From CAZBYL01 sp964496275 (GTDB lineage: Bacteria > Synergistota > Synergistia > Synergistales > Synergistaceae), in contig CAZBYL010000019.1 of the NCBI GenBank assembly GCA_964496275.1, positions 1 through 41,394 on the forward strand: a stretch of DNA of 41,394 bases. Reading direction: 5' to 3'. The position numbers and the translations under genes are program-made. How positions within the stretch are numbered: the first letter of the stretch is position 1; each line of letters opens with the position of its first letter. The notes under the pieces are model-generated. The model saw only the letters and a program-made list of their open reading frames with translations, ran no database searches and had not been told where the DNA came from. Below, piece by piece: positions 26,353 to 34,163 of this stretch.

Positions 26353-26375
26353 AGCCGATTCAATGTCGGCTTTTT
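26353..26375 (+). terminator. Small intrinsic terminator upstream of the selenoprotein gene
   Basis: AGCCGA (26353-26358), a 7-base loop and TCGGCT (26366-26371) run into TTTTT. As there is no confident plus-strand gene just upstream, it implies a short transcript ending here. Confidence 0.7.
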
Positions 26376-26444
26376 AAGAGTATAATTCAAGAATAAGAAG
26401 TTAAAGTATATGCACACAATATCTTGCTAAGGAGTGTTCAAATT

Positions 26445-26690
26445 ATGAGCGTTATCGTTTACTCAACCTCAACATGACCGTGGTGCGTTAAGGCGGAGGA
26501 GTTTCTTTCGTCGCTTGGCGTTGCCTTTGAGATCAAGGATATATCAAAAGACAGGGAAGCAGCTATGTTTATCGTCAAAAAGACGAAGCAGATGGCAGTG
26601 CCCATCATACAGATCGGCGAGGCTTTTATTATCGGCTATAACCCTGAAGGCATGAAGGAAGAGCTGAAAAAACAGAACGTAATCGAGTAG
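26445..26690 (+). CDS. Glutaredoxin-like selenoprotein, U-x-x-C redox motif (Uxx-star type)
   Basis: An 81-aa thioredoxin-fold protein whose reading frame is open from ATG 26445 to TAG 26688-26690 if the in-frame TGA at 26475-26477 is read as selenocysteine. The peptide then reads 'MSVIVYSTSTUPWCVKAEEF', with Sec11 exactly where glutaredoxins carry the first active-site Cys (CPWC/CPYC), resolving Cys14, cis-Pro53 in 'QMAVPIIQIG' and a C-terminal 'IIGYNPEGMKEEL' glutathione-site-like segment. AAGGAG stands about 9 bases before the ATG. A hairpin lies 16-37 bases after the UGA. It matches the Uxx-star glutaredoxin-like (seleno)protein family by pattern. Ordinary gene calling would split or miss it. 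The partner SelABCD genes are not in the window. pgi follows 72 bases later. Confidence 0.88.
26493..26514 (+). promoter_or_regulatory. Candidate bacterial SECIS hairpin
   Basis: GCGGAGGA (26493-26500) can pair with TTTCGTCGC-side bases (26506-26514) with GU wobbles and one A-G mismatch. The apical loop near 26501-26506 starts with G, as bacterial SECIS models expect. Distance from the UGA fits. The stem is weak, so this is a candidate only. Confidence 0.45.
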
Positions 26691-26762
26691 CGCGTTTTAT
26701 TTGAATAGCGTCGGCTCTTGCGCGGTCGGCATAATATTTTGACCATCGGGGAGGGGTTTGCG

Positions 26763-28121
26763 GTGGATAGGCTTTCTGTCAGTTTTGCTTTCGGCTCTGT
26801 TCTCGGAGCTGTGTCGGAAGATTTGAGCCTGTTGTGTGAGCTTTTTGGCGATAGGTGTTCTCTTGCCTCGCGTCATCTGAGCGGCATTCGAACCTCGGCA
26901 GAGGGATATGGCTGGCTCTCTCTGCCCGATTATTCTCTCGAAGATGTTAAAAGTGCGGGAGAGTGGCTGGCCTCCTACGACAGCATAATCCACGTCGGCA
27001 TAGGCGGCTCCGCTTTGGGCAACCTTATGCTGAATCAGGCCTGTTTCGGAAGTTTTGTAAACGATGGCGGGGTACGGCCGAATTTTTATCTCGCAGATAA
27101 TCCCGACCCATCAAAGACAGCCGAGATATGGACCAGAGCGAAAAATGGACGCGTCGCCCTGGTCGGCGTGAGCAAATCCGGAGCCACGGCGGAAACTATG
27201 TCGCAGTTTCTGTGGTTCAGGGAGCAGATGGCGGCAGACGGCAGAGAGTGTGACGCCGATACGCTTGTAGTCACAGATCCTAAAAACGGTCTCTTTCGCG
27301 CCTTTGCGAACGAAACGGGCTGCCGCTCTTTGGAGCTTCCTTCGTCAGTAGGAGGCAGGTACTCTGTTCTCTCGTCAGCCGCTTTGGCGGAAGCTTATGC
27401 AATGGGCATAGATATAGATGCCCTTCTTTACGGAGCGCGGCTGATGCGCAAAATTGTTGCGGAGGACAGTGATTTCTTCTCAAACCCTGCGAAACTTATG
27501 TCCGCCGCAAACTGTTTTCATGCGGAACGGGGACGCAATATGTCTGTGCTGATGCCCTATTCATGCAACCTTGAATATTTTGCGGAATGGTATGCGCAGC
27601 TTTGGGGCGAGAGCCTTGGCAAGGAAGGCAGGGGGACCGCGCCCATAAGAGCTCTTGGTGCTATAGACCAACATTCACAGGTTCAGCTCTATGCGGAGGG
27701 GCCTGATGATAAATTTTATACGATAATAAATATAAAAAATCGCGGGTGTATCGTAAAGGTGCCCCATACCGCTTCCGCGGCGCTGGCTCCGCTTGAGTAC
27801 ATGGCGGGGAAGGATATAGGAGATATGCTCTCTCTCGAAGCCATGAGCACCGCTGCGGCGCTGGCCAAGGCGGGCAGACCTATTGTGTGGATAGAGGCGG
27901 AGCGCCTTGATGAGAAGATGCTCGGCGGACTTATCTTTTTCTACGAATATATGACGGCAATGACAGGAATCTTAATGGGGATAAACCCATTTGATCAGCC
28001 GGGTGTTGAGCAGGGAAAAAGGTACACGTACGGGCTTATGGGTAAAGACGGATATAAAAAAGACGCTGATGAGGCAGCCTTTTTCTTTGGTGGGATAAAG
28101 AGACAGACTCTGGTGATCTGA
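26763..28121 (+). CDS. pgi: Glucose-6-phosphate isomerase
   Basis: Interconverts glucose-6-P and fructose-6-P. SIS-fold signatures are 'HVGIGGSALGNLML', 'LADNPDPSKTAEIW', 'VGVSKSGATAET' (sugar-phosphate site), 'GRGTAPIRALGAIDQHSQVQ' (contains the catalytic Glu/His region) and 'NPFDQPGVEQGK' near the C-terminus. GTG 26763 is chosen because GGGGAGGGG at 26748-26756 sits 6 bases upstream (452 aa); an upstream TTG would add 15 unconserved residues. It is the short bacterial (Thermotoga/Bacillus-like) form. Confidence 0.94.
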   Translation: MDRLSVSFAFGSVLGAVSEDLSLLCELFGDRCSLASRHLSGIRTSAEGYGWLSLPDYSLEDVKSAGEWLASYDSIIHVGIGGSALGNLMLNQACFGSFVNDGGVRPNFYLADNPDPSKTAEIWTRAKNGRVALVGVSKSGATAETMSQFLWFREQMAADGRECDADTLVVTDPKNGLFRAFANETGCRSLELPSSVGGRYSVLSSAALAEAYAMGIDIDALLYGARLMRKIVAEDSDFFSNPAKLMSAANCFHAERGRNMSVLMPYSCNLEYFAEWYAQLWGESLGKEGRGTAPIRALGAIDQHSQVQLYAEGPDDKFYTIINIKNRGCIVKVPHTASAALAPLEYMAGKDIGDMLSLEAMSTAAALAKAGRPIVWIEAERLDEKMLGGLIFFYEYMTAMTGILMGINPFDQPGVEQGKRYTYGLMGKDGYKKDADEAAFFFGGIKRQTLVI

Positions 28122-28151
28122 TTTCCTGACAGACTAGGTTCCTTTGATTCG

Positions 28152-28340
28152 CTATTGAGAGATGGTAAGCTTTATGAACTGTCCTTGCAGGTTCCAGCTT
28201 TTTTCGAGGACGTTTGCCGTTTCGCCGGGTTGTTTCCAAGGGATCATGTTGGCTTCGCCGAATGCGTCCACAACGGCTATGTACCTTGAGCCGCCGTCGT
28301 CGATGTACAGGTATACTCCCTCGTCCTGCTGCTTTGCCAT
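28152..28340 (-). CDS. Small conserved-looking protein of unknown function (62 aa)
   Basis: Starts at ATG 28340 with GGAGGT 8 bases upstream; a longer frame exists but lacks a ribosome-binding site. The peptide (begins 'MAKQQDEGVYLYIDDGGSRY', ends 'LQGQFIKLTISQ') is hydrophilic with alternating hydrophobics, like a small beta-rich domain. I recognise no family. It converges with pgi and diverges from the symporter operon, so it may share the 98-base control region. Confidence 0.6.
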   Translation of the reverse strand: MAKQQDEGVYLYIDDGGSRYIAVVDAFGEANMIPWKQPGETANVLEKSWNLQGQFIKLTISQ

Positions 28341-28438
28341 GTCTTTTACCTCCGGATCATTTATGTAAATGCTTCGGGTATATGTTACTACAACAATCGT
28401 TTGTGTGCCAGACAATATTTTGGCGGAAGGGGTTTGTA

Positions 28439-28555
28439 ATGTTTTTAATCGTTTTCTGCTGGATTTTCTTTATATTTCTTATATTTGCCCCGTCCGTCAT
28501 AACTGTTTTTGAATCCGAACGGAAGTCTAAGGCTCGGCGGGAGCAAGACGCCTAG
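28439..28555 (+). CDS. Small one-helix membrane protein, symporter-associated (38 aa)
   Basis: ATG 28439 with AAGGGG 7 bases upstream. It has one strongly hydrophobic helix (about residues 2-24, 'FLIVFCWIFFIFLIFAP') and a charged basic tail 'ESERKSKARREQDA', giving N-out/C-in topology by the positive-inside rule. Its stop codon TAG shares its last base with the GTG of the sodium/solute symporter gene, so the two are translationally coupled. Small accessory subunits encoded next to SSS-family symporters (for example YhdT beside PanF) are known; a like role is inferred. Confidence 0.72.
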   Translation: MFLIVFCWIFFIFLIFAPSVITVFESERKSKARREQDA

Positions 28556-30000
28556 TGTCCCCTCTCATATACTATCTTGCCGCATTCGGGGCGTACACCG
28601 TCTCGATAATCTTGATGACGGGACAATCCTTCACATGGAAGGAGACAAAATCGTCTTTCTATATAGGCGGCAGAAGGACGGGGTTGATTTCGTCCGTTTC
28701 CACCTTCTGCGCCACTTGGATGAGTCCTCTTTCTCTTGTCGGCTACAGCATGTGGCTTTACAGGGATGGATATGTAGCCTTCTTTGCCTCCGTCAACGGC
28801 TGGCTTTTGGGGCTGCTTTTCTTTCCGTTTATAGTCAAGAGGCTCAGAGGCAAGAGGGTTCTCTCCCTGCCCGAGTGGCTTGAAAAAACATACGGAGACC
28901 CCCGCGTTCGCAAGCTCGTTGCTCTGACGATGATATTTCTTTACACACTCTATCTTGTCATCCAGTTCAGAGCATTCGGCGTAATTGTATCCTACATGCT
29001 TGATATCCCTCCCGGATTCGCCGCAACTTCCTTGGTGTATCTTTTTGTGTTGTACACGACTTTCGGCGGTTATCCGTCCGTTGTGAGGAGCGATGTGCTG
29101 AACCTATTCCTGATAATAGCGGGGGTTACTGTCGCTGCGTACTGCGCCCTTCCCGATGCGTCCGATCCCGGCGCGGTGGGGAAAATTCTCATGATGGATG
29201 GAATCGATGTGCAATGGTATCCAGCTTCGATTGCGGAAATATTCTCCATGTTTGCGATAATGTTTACATGGGGACTCGGCGTTGCCGGCAATCCTCAGTA
29301 CGCAATAAGGATAATTGCCTGCAGAACTCGCAAAGACGCATATAGAATGATTGCCATATCCCCCTTTATTCTTGGGTGGATATATGTATGCGCCACAATT
29401 TTTATACTGGTCAGCAGAACAAAATATCTTGGTGTGGGCAATTTGGAGGAGACTCTTGCATATGCAAAACTGAGCCAGTTTCTTCCCGATTTTGCCGGTA
29501 CATTTTTATTGATAGGTGTAATAGCCGCTGCTGTCAGCACAGCCAATTCCCAGCTTCTTTTGGCTGCGTCGTCGCTTTGTTATGACCTTTTCCCCATAAA
29601 GGAGAAAGCTGGCGAATACGGACAGGGAAGTCCTGTTGAGGAGGATAAGTTTCTCTTCCTGAACAGAATAGCAATAACGGCAATTGCTTCGACAGCTCTG
29701 TTTTTGTCTCACGCCAAACTGCCGGGCTATCTGATGCTGGGCAGGATAAGCTGGACTCTTGTTGCTATATGCTTCTTTTTCCCGCTTTTTGTTCCGTCCC
29801 GTGTTATAAAGAGCATGCTTTTTTATGTATTGAGCGTTGCCCTCTGTCTGCAATTTGTGCTGGTCTTTATTGTGGGCATAAGTCCTGAATATTCTATGCT
29901 GGTTGTGCTTTTGGTTGAGGCTGCGATATTTAAATTTCACAAATTTTTCTCGGCCGACAGCGAAATATATTATCTGTACAGCCACTCAGGAGACGATTAA
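28555..30000 (+). CDS. Sodium:solute symporter (SSS/SLC5 family)
   Basis: LeuT-fold sodium-coupled importer of 481 aa with about 13 transmembrane helices. Typical patterns are 'SSFYIGGRRTG' and 'STFCATWMSPLSLVGYSMWL' in the first helices, 'LPEWLEKTYGDPRVRKL' in the loop before helix 4, 'TTFGGYPSVVRSDVLNLFLI' (Gly-Gly-x-x-Ser/Val-rich helix), and 'GVIAAAVSTANSQLLLAASS' (sodium-site helix 8). Start is GTG 28555, overlapping the small membrane protein. Substrate is unknown; PutP/PanF-like members carry amino acids or carboxylates. The histidine kinase starts two bases after its stop, suggesting that transport and sensing of the same solute are linked. Confidence 0.9.
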   Translation: MSPLIYYLAAFGAYTVSIILMTGQSFTWKETKSSFYIGGRRTGLISSVSTFCATWMSPLSLVGYSMWLYRDGYVAFFASVNGWLLGLLFFPFIVKRLRGKRVLSLPEWLEKTYGDPRVRKLVALTMIFLYTLYLVIQFRAFGVIVSYMLDIPPGFAATSLVYLFVLYTTFGGYPSVVRSDVLNLFLIIAGVTVAAYCALPDASDPGAVGKILMMDGIDVQWYPASIAEIFSMFAIMFTWGLGVAGNPQYAIRIIACRTRKDAYRMIAISPFILGWIYVCATIFILVSRTKYLGVGNLEETLAYAKLSQFLPDFAGTFLLIGVIAAAVSTANSQLLLAASSLCYDLFPIKEKAGEYGQGSPVEEDKFLFLNRIAITAIASTALFLSHAKLPGYLMLGRISWTLVAICFFFPLFVPSRVIKSMLFYVLSVALCLQFVLVFIVGISPEYSMLVVLLVEAAIFKFHKFFSADSEIYYLYSHSGDD

Positions 30001-30002
30001 CC

Positions 30003-31361
30003 ATGCTTCAAAGATTCAGCCTTGAAACTCTTATGAAATGGATATTCATGGCTTTGGCTCTCTCTATGGTTTCCTTGACCATAGGAGCGAGACTTCATCA
30101 AAGCTATTCCGCAAAAAGGAGTATTGCTGAGGGTCATGGTATTCAGACAAAGATTCTTGTTGAAAATATGCAGATTGACGGTGCAAAGGAGCTCATTATT
30201 TCAAAGCTCGGTCCCTTCTGGAAAGAGGCCGGTAAGGAAGAAAAACCTGACATTATTATAGCTGCTTCAAACGGTTTGCTGCGCCTTAAACTCAGCCGCA
30301 AGGATATAATTATCTCATTGGTGGAAGAAGAGCGATTTCTTCTGCTTGTCGGCATGCTCGGTCTGCTTGCTGCTGTCGAGCTCGCAGTCTTTATATCGTA
30401 TGTCCTGACCAGGCCTCTGCGCCGATTGGCTTGGGGCTGCAAGGAGATAGCCGTGGGAGCGCATGTGAAAATTCCGCAGAATTTACTCTCACCATACGAG
30501 TTTCAGGAGCTTACGGACAGCTTTAACTATATGGCATCGGAGCTTGAAAAATGGAAAGAGGTGCAGCGTCAGATCAGCAGAATGGACAGGCTTGCGGCTC
30601 TGGGCGAAATGATGTCAGGACTTTCCCACGAGATAAGAAATCCTCTTGCCAGTATGAGAATACAGATGGATCTTTTGCGTTCGGAGATAGAGGGCATATA
30701 CGATTCTTTGCCGGAAGGAAGGGGATCTGAGGACGCATCGGATGCGATGGACCACATTCGTGTCCTGGGTACGGAGCTTGATAGACTGAACAGCATAGTG
30801 ACGCAGTTACTCTCTTTTGTCCGCCCGAGGGAGCCTATGAAAATACCGGTACAGCTTTCGTCTCTCCTGTCATGGGGGCAGTCCATGCTCGGCCCTCAGG
30901 CTGATAAATACTCAATAGAGCTTGTGACAAAGGAGCAGGACTGCGGAGTCTGTGTGCTGGCCGACAGAGAGATGCTGCGTCAGCTGCTGATGAACCTTGC
31001 GCTTAATGCCATACAGTCCATGACATCGTGCGAAAAAGAGGGGCGCAAAATATTGCTTATTACCGTGGGATATTCCGACAAGAGCGACGGAAGTCCCAAA
31101 AGGGGTTTTCTCTCTGTACGCGACAACGGGTGCGGAATACCGGAAAACATACAGCACAGAATATTCGACCCGTTTTTTACAACACGTAAAGACGGCACGG
31201 GGCTCGGGCTGAGCATAGTGCAGAGGATTGTTGAGGGGCACGGAGCGTCTTTTTCAATGAAAAGCTCGTCTGCCGGAACTATGTTCAAAATATTACTGCC
31301 GCTGGACAGCGCCGGTATACATGAAAGCGAAAACGTTCGTGAAGGGGAGAATCTTTCATGA
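30003..31361 (+). CDS. Membrane sensor histidine kinase
   Basis: A 452-aa sensor: transmembrane helix 1 (about 10-30), an ~80-aa extracytoplasmic sensing region (about 31-112), helix 2 (about 113-135), HAMP (about 136-188), HisKA with phospho-acceptor His209 in 'MSGLSHEIRNPLASM', and HATPase ('LLMNLALNAIQS' N box, 'VRDNGCGIPE' G1, 'DPFFTTRKDGTGLGLSIV' F/G2). NtrB/ZraS-like HATPase type, normal for partners of sigma-54 activators. No PAS domain. It overlaps the response regulator by 4 bases (ATGA). Confidence 0.94.
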   Translation: MLQRFSLETLMKWIFMALALSMVSLTIGARLHQSYSAKRSIAEGHGIQTKILVENMQIDGAKELIISKLGPFWKEAGKEEKPDIIIAASNGLLRLKLSRKDIIISLVEEERFLLLVGMLGLLAAVELAVFISYVLTRPLRRLAWGCKEIAVGAHVKIPQNLLSPYEFQELTDSFNYMASELEKWKEVQRQISRMDRLAALGEMMSGLSHEIRNPLASMRIQMDLLRSEIEGIYDSLPEGRGSEDASDAMDHIRVLGTELDRLNSIVTQLLSFVRPREPMKIPVQLSSLLSWGQSMLGPQADKYSIELVTKEQDCGVCVLADREMLRQLLMNLALNAIQSMTSCEKEGRKILLITVGYSDKSDGSPKRGFLSVRDNGCGIPENIQHRIFDPFFTTRKDGTGLGLSIVQRIVEGHGASFSMKSSSAGTMFKILLPLDSAGIHESENVREGENLS

Positions 31362-32716
31362 GTATCTGGATAGTTGACGATGAAGTAAATCTTGCAAACG
31401 GATTAAAAAAAGCCTTTGAACGACAGGGTTTTAACGCGAAAAGCATACAGAATATCGCGGAGCTGCAAACACAGCTTGCCGCAGAAACTCCGTCACTGAT
31501 ATTTCTTGATCAATGTTTGCCTGACGGTAACGGTCTCGATATGCTGCCGGTGATTCTAAAGCAGGCGCCAAGGTGCAGAGTGATAATGATGACAGCTTTC
31601 GGTGATTCCGGACTGGTAGTTCGTGCGATACAGGAGGGTGCATACAACTATTTGGATAAACCCTTTCCTCTTGATGCCGCGAAAAATATGGTTCAAAGAG
31701 CATTTGAGTCCATTCGCTTTCAAAACCAGGCGGAGCGCCTCCTTTCCGAAGAGCCATGCAGCCTTTGCGGTTCTTCTCCGCTTATGGAGAAAGTCAGAGA
31801 CAGCCTGAGAAAAGTGGCGTCACACCACGAAATAACAGTTCTTCTTCAGGGCGAAAGCGGTACAGGCAAAGAGGTCGCAGCGCGCATGATACACTATGAC
31901 TCAAATTGCAGGGGCGATTTTGTCGCAATAAACTGCTCCGCAATACCCGAATCTTTGTTGGAAGCGGAGTTGTTCGGCTACACCAAAGGGGCTTATACAG
32001 GCGCAGGAAGCGATAAGCAGGGACTCATCGAAATCGCCGACAAAGGCACTCTCTTTCTGGACGAGATAGGGGACATGCCGCTGCCGCTGCAAAGTAAACT
32101 TCTGCGCTTTCTCGATCAGAGAAACTTTCGTCCGCTCGGAAGCACAAAAGAGAAAAAAGTGAGTCTGAAACTTATATGCGCCACATCTTTGGATCTCGAA
32201 AAAAAAGTGAAAGACGAAACCTTCAGAAAAGACCTATATTTTAGAATCTCAGTAATACCCATAAAACTTCCTCCGCTTCGCGAGAGGGGCAGAGACGTGC
32301 TTGAACTCGTCTCTCTCTTTCTTGCGGAATTTTCAAAAAGAATGGGTAAAACTGTCAATTCAATGACCGATGATGTCAAAGAGGTGTTCCTTGCGCACCC
32401 GTGGCCGGGAAATGTCAGGGAACTGCGTAATATAATCGAAAGAATTCTGATACTCAAGGACTCTTCCGACCACACAATAAGACTTGCCGATTTGCCTTAC
32501 GAATTTCTGGATGTTCCTCAGATTTCGCAAAACACAGACCAGCCGCTTCCGGCTTCCGAATGCGCTCATCTTGAAACCTATATGGACAGGGCGGAGAAAG
32601 ATTTCATTGCCGCGTCGCTTTCGAGATGCGGCGGAAACAGAACACAGGCTGCCGCTGAACTGGGGATATCCCGTTTTTCGCTGCTCAGAAGGATGCAGCG
32701 TCATGGACTCGATTAA
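31358..32716 (+). CDS. Sigma-54-dependent response regulator (NtrC family)
   Basis: 452 aa in three domains. The receiver (1-120) has phospho-acceptor Asp51 in 'LIFLDQCLPDGNG' and the conserved Lys in 'YLDKPF'. The AAA+ domain (about 138-365) has Walker A 'GESGTGKEVAAR', the sigma-54 contact loop 'GAYTGA', and Walker B 'GTLFLDEIGDMP'. A Fis-type helix-turn-helix closes it ('GGNRTQAAAELGISRFSLLR', about 425-447). It is cotranscribed with its kinase and rpoN. Its likely target is the sigma-54 promoter at 34103-34118, 1.4 kb downstream. Confidence 0.95.
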   Translation: MSIWIVDDEVNLANGLKKAFERQGFNAKSIQNIAELQTQLAAETPSLIFLDQCLPDGNGLDMLPVILKQAPRCRVIMMTAFGDSGLVVRAIQEGAYNYLDKPFPLDAAKNMVQRAFESIRFQNQAERLLSEEPCSLCGSSPLMEKVRDSLRKVASHHEITVLLQGESGTGKEVAARMIHYDSNCRGDFVAINCSAIPESLLEAELFGYTKGAYTGAGSDKQGLIEIADKGTLFLDEIGDMPLPLQSKLLRFLDQRNFRPLGSTKEKKVSLKLICATSLDLEKKVKDETFRKDLYFRISVIPIKLPPLRERGRDVLELVSLFLAEFSKRMGKTVNSMTDDVKEVFLAHPWPGNVRELRNIIERILILKDSSDHTIRLADLPYEFLDVPQISQNTDQPLPASECAHLETYMDRAEKDFIAASLSRCGGNRTQAAAELGISRFSLLRRMQRHGLD

Positions 32717-33944
32717 CCTATCTCTTGAGCAAAAATTAAAAACATCACTCAAACTTTCGCCCAAACTTCTGTATGGGCAAAACCTTCTGTTCACTCCTGT
32801 CGATGAACTTGCGTCCGAGTGCGGGCGGCTGCTTGGGGATAACCCTTTTTTCTCCTTTCGGCCGCCGCGCAGACTAATATCCGCGGAAGAGATAGACTCT
32901 CCAAATTGCGAGAACCTTGAAGCGCAGCCCACTCTGGAAGAACATCTGCTCTGGCAGATAACGACCTGTCCCGGTTATGATTCGGTAAAAATCAGAGCCG
33001 GAGCTGATTTCTGGATATCTCTGCTGGGAACAGACGGATATTTGAACACTTCCGCAAGCGAGATATCCCAAATAAGCGGACTGCCTCGGCCTGTGTCCGA
33101 TGCCTTTCTCACTTCTTTAAAAAATTATGTGGAACCTGCCGGACTTTTCGCCGAGGGGCTTGCCGAGTCTTTGCTGGTGCAGCTTGCAAGAAGCGAGAAC
33201 TGCTCTCATGATGCCGAAGAACTTTTGACATGCGGAAAAGATTATCTTCTCGCTGGCAAGCTTGCAGAATACGCGGAGATAAAGGGCTGGGACAAAATGA
33301 GAACGGACAAAGCCATGAGTGCCCTTAGATCCCTTGACCCCGCTCCCGGAAAGAACTTTGCAAAAACCGGCTGTATCGTGCCCGAAATTGAGTTCCGCAT
33401 CGATGGAAACGAAGTAAAGCCCAAACTGCTGCTGGATAACCTGCCAAAATTTGCCTGCGAACTGGACGAAATGCTTCTCTCTCCTTCGGAACTTATCGCG
33501 TCAAAGTGGCTTTCTCCGTCGTGGTCGCAGGCCAAACTCATAATCACACGTCTTGGCCTGAGATATCGCACTATACTCAGAATCTCAATTCTGATAGCGG
33601 ATAAACAGAGGGATAGAATAATCTCTCCGGAAGCTTCAATTCTTCCGCTTACATATAGGGAAGCGGCATCTGCTTTAGGGCTTAGTGTGTCAACTGTTTT
33701 CCGCGCCGTCAAAAATTCGTGGGTGAAAATCGGTGCGATGACAGTCCGGATGGACTCTTTTTTCGGCAGAGGGCTCGATTCCAAACGCGGAATGAGCGTC
33801 GCCGAAGCAGAAAATATAATTTTTGAAATGAACAGGAGCGGCTGCAGCGACAAAGAGATATCGCTGAAACTGCAAATGCCTGCCAGAACTGTAACGTATC
33901 ACAGAAACAAGCTCGGACTATCCCCCGTTTCCAAAAAACATTGA
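32703..33944 (+). CDS. rpoN: RNA polymerase sigma-54 factor, short divergent form
   Basis: 413 aa from ATG 32703 (GAAGGA 9 bases upstream), overlapping the response regulator by 14 bases. Region I activator-contact helices are recognisable ('LEQKLKTSLKLSPKLL', 'LGDNPFFSF'). The core-binding domain, helix-turn-helix ('LTYREAASALGLSVSTVFRA') and a divergent RpoN box ('MPARTVTYHRNKLGL', against consensus ARRTVAKYRE) follow. The usual acidic linker is short, which explains the length below the common 450-480. rpoN normally neighbours hpf/lptB; here it travels with one two-component system. It may be the only rpoN or a dedicated second copy. Confidence 0.88.
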   Translation: MDSINLSLEQKLKTSLKLSPKLLYGQNLLFTPVDELASECGRLLGDNPFFSFRPPRRLISAEEIDSPNCENLEAQPTLEEHLLWQITTCPGYDSVKIRAGADFWISLLGTDGYLNTSASEISQISGLPRPVSDAFLTSLKNYVEPAGLFAEGLAESLLVQLARSENCSHDAEELLTCGKDYLLAGKLAEYAEIKGWDKMRTDKAMSALRSLDPAPGKNFAKTGCIVPEIEFRIDGNEVKPKLLLDNLPKFACELDEMLLSPSELIASKWLSPSWSQAKLIITRLGLRYRTILRISILIADKQRDRIISPEASILPLTYREAASALGLSVSTVFRAVKNSWVKIGAMTVRMDSFFGRGLDSKRGMSVAEAENIIFEMNRSGCSDKEISLKLQMPARTVTYHRNKLGLSPVSKKH

Positions 33945-33958
33945 GAATTTTTTAACAA

Positions 33959-34004
33959 TTGTGCGATTATTGCTGTGCGAAAAACGCACAGTGCGGATGT
34001 GCAC
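33959..34004. promoter_or_regulatory. Candidate enhancer (UAS) for the sigma-54 activator
   Basis: A perfect palindrome CTGTGCG (33973-33979)-AAAAA-CGCACAG (33985-33991) is flanked by further TGTGC half-sites at 33960-33965 and 33998-34002. Its centre is about 120 bases upstream of the -24 element, the normal distance for an NtrC-type activator acting by DNA looping. Confidence 0.65.
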
Positions 34005-34102
34005 GTTGATTTTTCCGAAAATGTACGCCGCTTTGTTCCGGAAAAGCTGATTACAAGCACTTATTTGCCGCCTCATGCAAAAGGTTATTTTTAATTTTAA
34101 AT

Positions 34103-34118
34103 CGGCAAGTTTTTTGCA
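34103..34118 (+). promoter_or_regulatory. Sigma-54 (-24/-12) promoter of the transporter-pxp operon
   Basis: CGGCAAG-TTTT-TTGCA: GG at 34104-34105 and GC at 34116-34117 are spaced by exactly 10 bases, close to consensus TGGCACG-N4-TTGCA. Predicted transcription start is near 34129, about 35 bases before the transporter ATG. Confidence 0.75.
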
Positions 34119-34163
34119 TGTATATATGTATAAGTTCGTAAAATCCATTGGAGGTGGCACGTA

